Shown: positions 46,643 to 48,029 of the stretch, one piece after another | Numbering within the stretch: the stretch's first letter is position 1 | Layout of the letters: each line of letters opens with the position of its first letter | DNA from: Bacteroidetes bacterium QS_8_68_28 | GTDB taxonomy: Bacteria; Bacteroidota; Rhodothermia; Rhodothermales; Salinibacteraceae | NCBI GenBank assembly: GCA_003022485.1 | Contig: PXTS01000019.1 | Coordinates: forward strand, 1 to 48,029 | Direction of reading: 5' to 3' | DNA: 48,029 nucleotides | Translations under genes and position numbers: made by a program | Notes under the pieces: generated by a model | Databases searched by the model: none | What the model was told of the DNA's origin: nothing | What the model saw: the letters and a program-made list of their open reading frames with translations, nothing else

Positions 46643-47322
46643 GACCGGGCCGGCGAGCGGTTTTCGAGCACGAGCGCCGGGCCGCCCTTTTCCTCACGCA
46701 CCTGCTTCGCCGCGTCGCTCTCCCGGAAAAGCTCCGTCCCGTGGCGGTGCAGCATCCACAGCTCGGGGATGATTTCCGAAACGATCTCCCCGCTCTCGAA
46801 CAGACGTACGACCGAGCTTTCGGAAACGACCACGCCGACGGCCGGGGTGTGCCGCGTCACGGCCGCGGCGGCCATGTGCCGGCTACCCAGCCCCAGCGGC
46901 AGCTCGATCCCTTCCGACGAGGCGTCGAAGTAGCGCGCCGCCGACTGCACGACGCCTTCGTTGGAGACGACGAAGCCGCCGTCGAGCAGGGCCAGCTCCT
47001 TGACGGTCTCGCGCATGTCCGCCCCGCCGAGGACCTTCACGTCGTCGGGGTGGCCGCGTAGCGGGTCGAGAATGAGCGGGCGCGAGTGCGCCAGCACCGC
47101 CTCAGCGCCGCCCACGGTAAAGATCGTGCCGATTTTCTGCCCCTCACGCCCCTCGCGGGCGATCTGCACCGCCAGCGTCAGTACCGACTCCAGCACATCG
47201 GGAGCAATGCCGGCGCGTTTGGCACAGATGCTTTCCAAGGTCGTCCGGCGGACCGCCGGCTGGCCGTCCGTCGCTGAGTTCTCCGTCTCGTCTTCGGCCT
47301 CGTCTCGTGTCGCGTTGCTCAT
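46639..47322 (-). CDS. Diadenylate cyclase-domain (DisA_N) protein
   Basis: The 227-residue protein starts at the ATG at 47322 with an acidic 28-residue leader (TRDEAEDETENSA). The DAC core follows: IAREGREGQKIGTIFTVGGA, the catalytic-site loop ALLDGGFVVSNEGVV with Asp114, AARYFDASSEGIELPLGLG, and GSRHMAAAAVT at 147-156, then VVSESSVVRLFESGEIVSE. DAC enzymes make cyclic di-AMP using DGA and RHR motifs. Here they read DGG and RHM, so activity is likely but unproven. There is no membrane or helix-hairpin-helix domain as in CdaA or DisA, so it is a stand-alone soluble form. It is coupled to the reductase gene by a four-base overlap. Confidence 0.82.
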   Translation of the reverse strand: MSNATRDEAEDETENSATDGQPAVRRTTLESICAKRAGIAPDVLESVLTLAVQIAREGREGQKIGTIFTVGGAEAVLAHSRPLILDPLRGHPDDVKVLGGADMRETVKELALLDGGFVVSNEGVVQSAARYFDASSEGIELPLGLGSRHMAAAAVTRHTPAVGVVVSESSVVRLFESGEIVSEIIPELWMLHRHGTELFRESDAAKQVREEKGGPALVLENRSPARS

Positions 47323-47414
47323 GGCGGCGGGCATTTTGCCCAGGGAAGACGGGAGGGTCATATGCCGCTGCCCCCAAAGGGTTTTCACGAAAAGAGCGCA
47401 TCCGGCGGCGCCAG

Positions 47415-47904
47415 GCACGAGATCACCAAACACGTGCAACACCGCCCGGGCCGCCGTGGACGAGCACGCGCTTCCTCGGCTCGACGCCCGCCGCGCGGGT
47501 GAGCATCTGGTAGGCCGTCATCCCGGCCAGCACGAGCGACGCTGCCTCCGCCGCGTCGAGCGCGCTGGGCACCGTCGCCAGCGCGGCGGCAGGCACAGCT
47601 GCTCGGCGTGCCCACCCGTCTGCACGAGACCGGCCACGCGCTGCCCGACGGCCAGCTCCGTCACGCCCGCGCCCCGCTCCGCCACGCGGCCGACCACGTC
47701 GTAGCCGGGCGTGATCGGCGGGCGCTCCAAGAGCAGCGGCGGGTAGATGCCTTTGCGCACCATCGTATCGGTGTAGCTGGCGGTGGCAGCTTCGACGGCG
47801 AGGCGCACCTCGCCGGGTCCCGGCTCGGGCACACTCGGCTCGTCGGTGACGCGCATCACCTCGGGGCCGCCAAAGGCGGTGACCGTGGCTCTTCGGTAAC
47901 TCAT
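47415..47904 (-). pseudogene. Broken zinc-free MDR/quinone oxidoreductase
   Basis: From the ATG at 47904 the frame gives the MDR catalytic domain start (RRATVTAFGGPEVMRVTDEP; DTMVRKGIYPPLL; TPGYDVVGRVAERGAGV; VAGLVQTGGHAEQL). It then loses phase near 47597; one missing base explains it, since the other frame continues VPAAALATVPSALDAAEAAS then LVLAGMTAYQML and KRVLVHGGPGGV. It then ends where the cofactor-binding fold should carry on, so about half of the protein is missing. The frame change is not in a homopolymer and the gene is also cut off, so this is a true pseudogene. A complete relative stands at 13782-14771. Confidence 0.85.
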
Positions 47905-47937
47905 GGGAACCAGTTTGGGGTTGAAGGTTGGGGGGAC

Positions 47938-48029
47938 TCAGGCGCCGAGCGCCGGGCCGTGCGCGACGAGCACCCACGCCGCCAGCGCGCCCAACACCAA
48001 CGGCGGCAAGAGCCGGCCCACCGGGTCGC
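47938..48029 (-). CDS. C-terminal end of a membrane protein (partial, runs off the window)
   Basis: The last 29 codons visible on the minus strand read DPVGRLLPPLVLGALAAWVL followed by VAHGPALGA and a TGA stop at 47938-47940. This is one hydrophobic span at the end of a protein whose start lies beyond position 48029. The family cannot be told from this fragment. Confidence 0.5.
   Translation of the reverse strand, partial: DPVGRLLPPLVLGALAAWVLVAHGPALGA

Overview
The window is about 48 kb of GC-rich, gene-dense chromosomal DNA. It most likely comes from a Rhodothermales-type bacterium (Rhodothermota, the Salinibacter/Rhodothermus side of Bacteroidota). The signs are a DUF5687-type ABC permease, a GNSL-type esterase motif, a GlnRS-YqeY fusion, moderately acidic proteins, many GTG/TTG starts and few clear Shine-Dalgarno sites. 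I saw no tRNA, rRNA, CRISPR array or intact mobile element.

Layout. Positions 1-1700 are a lower-GC graveyard: a possible IS1-like transposase remnant, a Tat-exported intradiol dioxygenase with a frameshift, and an SGNH esterase fragment. Positions 1705-4033 hold small hypothetical genes and an OsmC protein. Positions 4044-11393, all on the minus strand, form a sugar/polyol oxidation and uptake locus: a PQQ-dehydrogenase-like lipoprotein, a cupredoxin, a sodium:solute symporter with a DUF3311-like partner, a Gfo/Idh/MocA oxidoreductase, a decayed GH27 alpha-galactosidase and a frameshifted secreted protein. Positions 11503-16337 hold a SPOR protein, a dipeptide epimerase, a quinone oxidoreductase, an NRDE protein and an MnmM-like methyltransferase.

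Positions 16466-36036 are mostly housekeeping: aroB, a very large TamB-like gene broken by one base, RNase R, an ABC exporter pair, MeaB, GlnRS-YqeY and GluRS in convergent orientation, a SurA-like foldase and a MoxR ATPase. Positions 36208-48029 hold a ferredoxin-NADP-reductase-like protein, a renalase-like flavoprotein, FxsA, a divergent DprA, an alkaline-phosphatase-superfamily enzyme, HPr, a polyprenyl synthase, adenylate kinase, a small envelope operon, an Nfu N-terminal protein, a diadenylate-cyclase-domain gene overlapping an acyl-CoA-reductase-like gene, a broken alcohol-dehydrogenase-family gene and the end of a membrane protein.

The most unusual signal is a recurrent one. At least ten gene boundaries carry a short tandem duplication (unit 12-20 bp, two to four copies). 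Several include the stop or start codon of the adjoining gene. Copies inside genes all have units that are multiples of three. Separately, three of the clearest frameshifts sit on homopolymer runs, so they should be checked against reads before being called pseudogenes.
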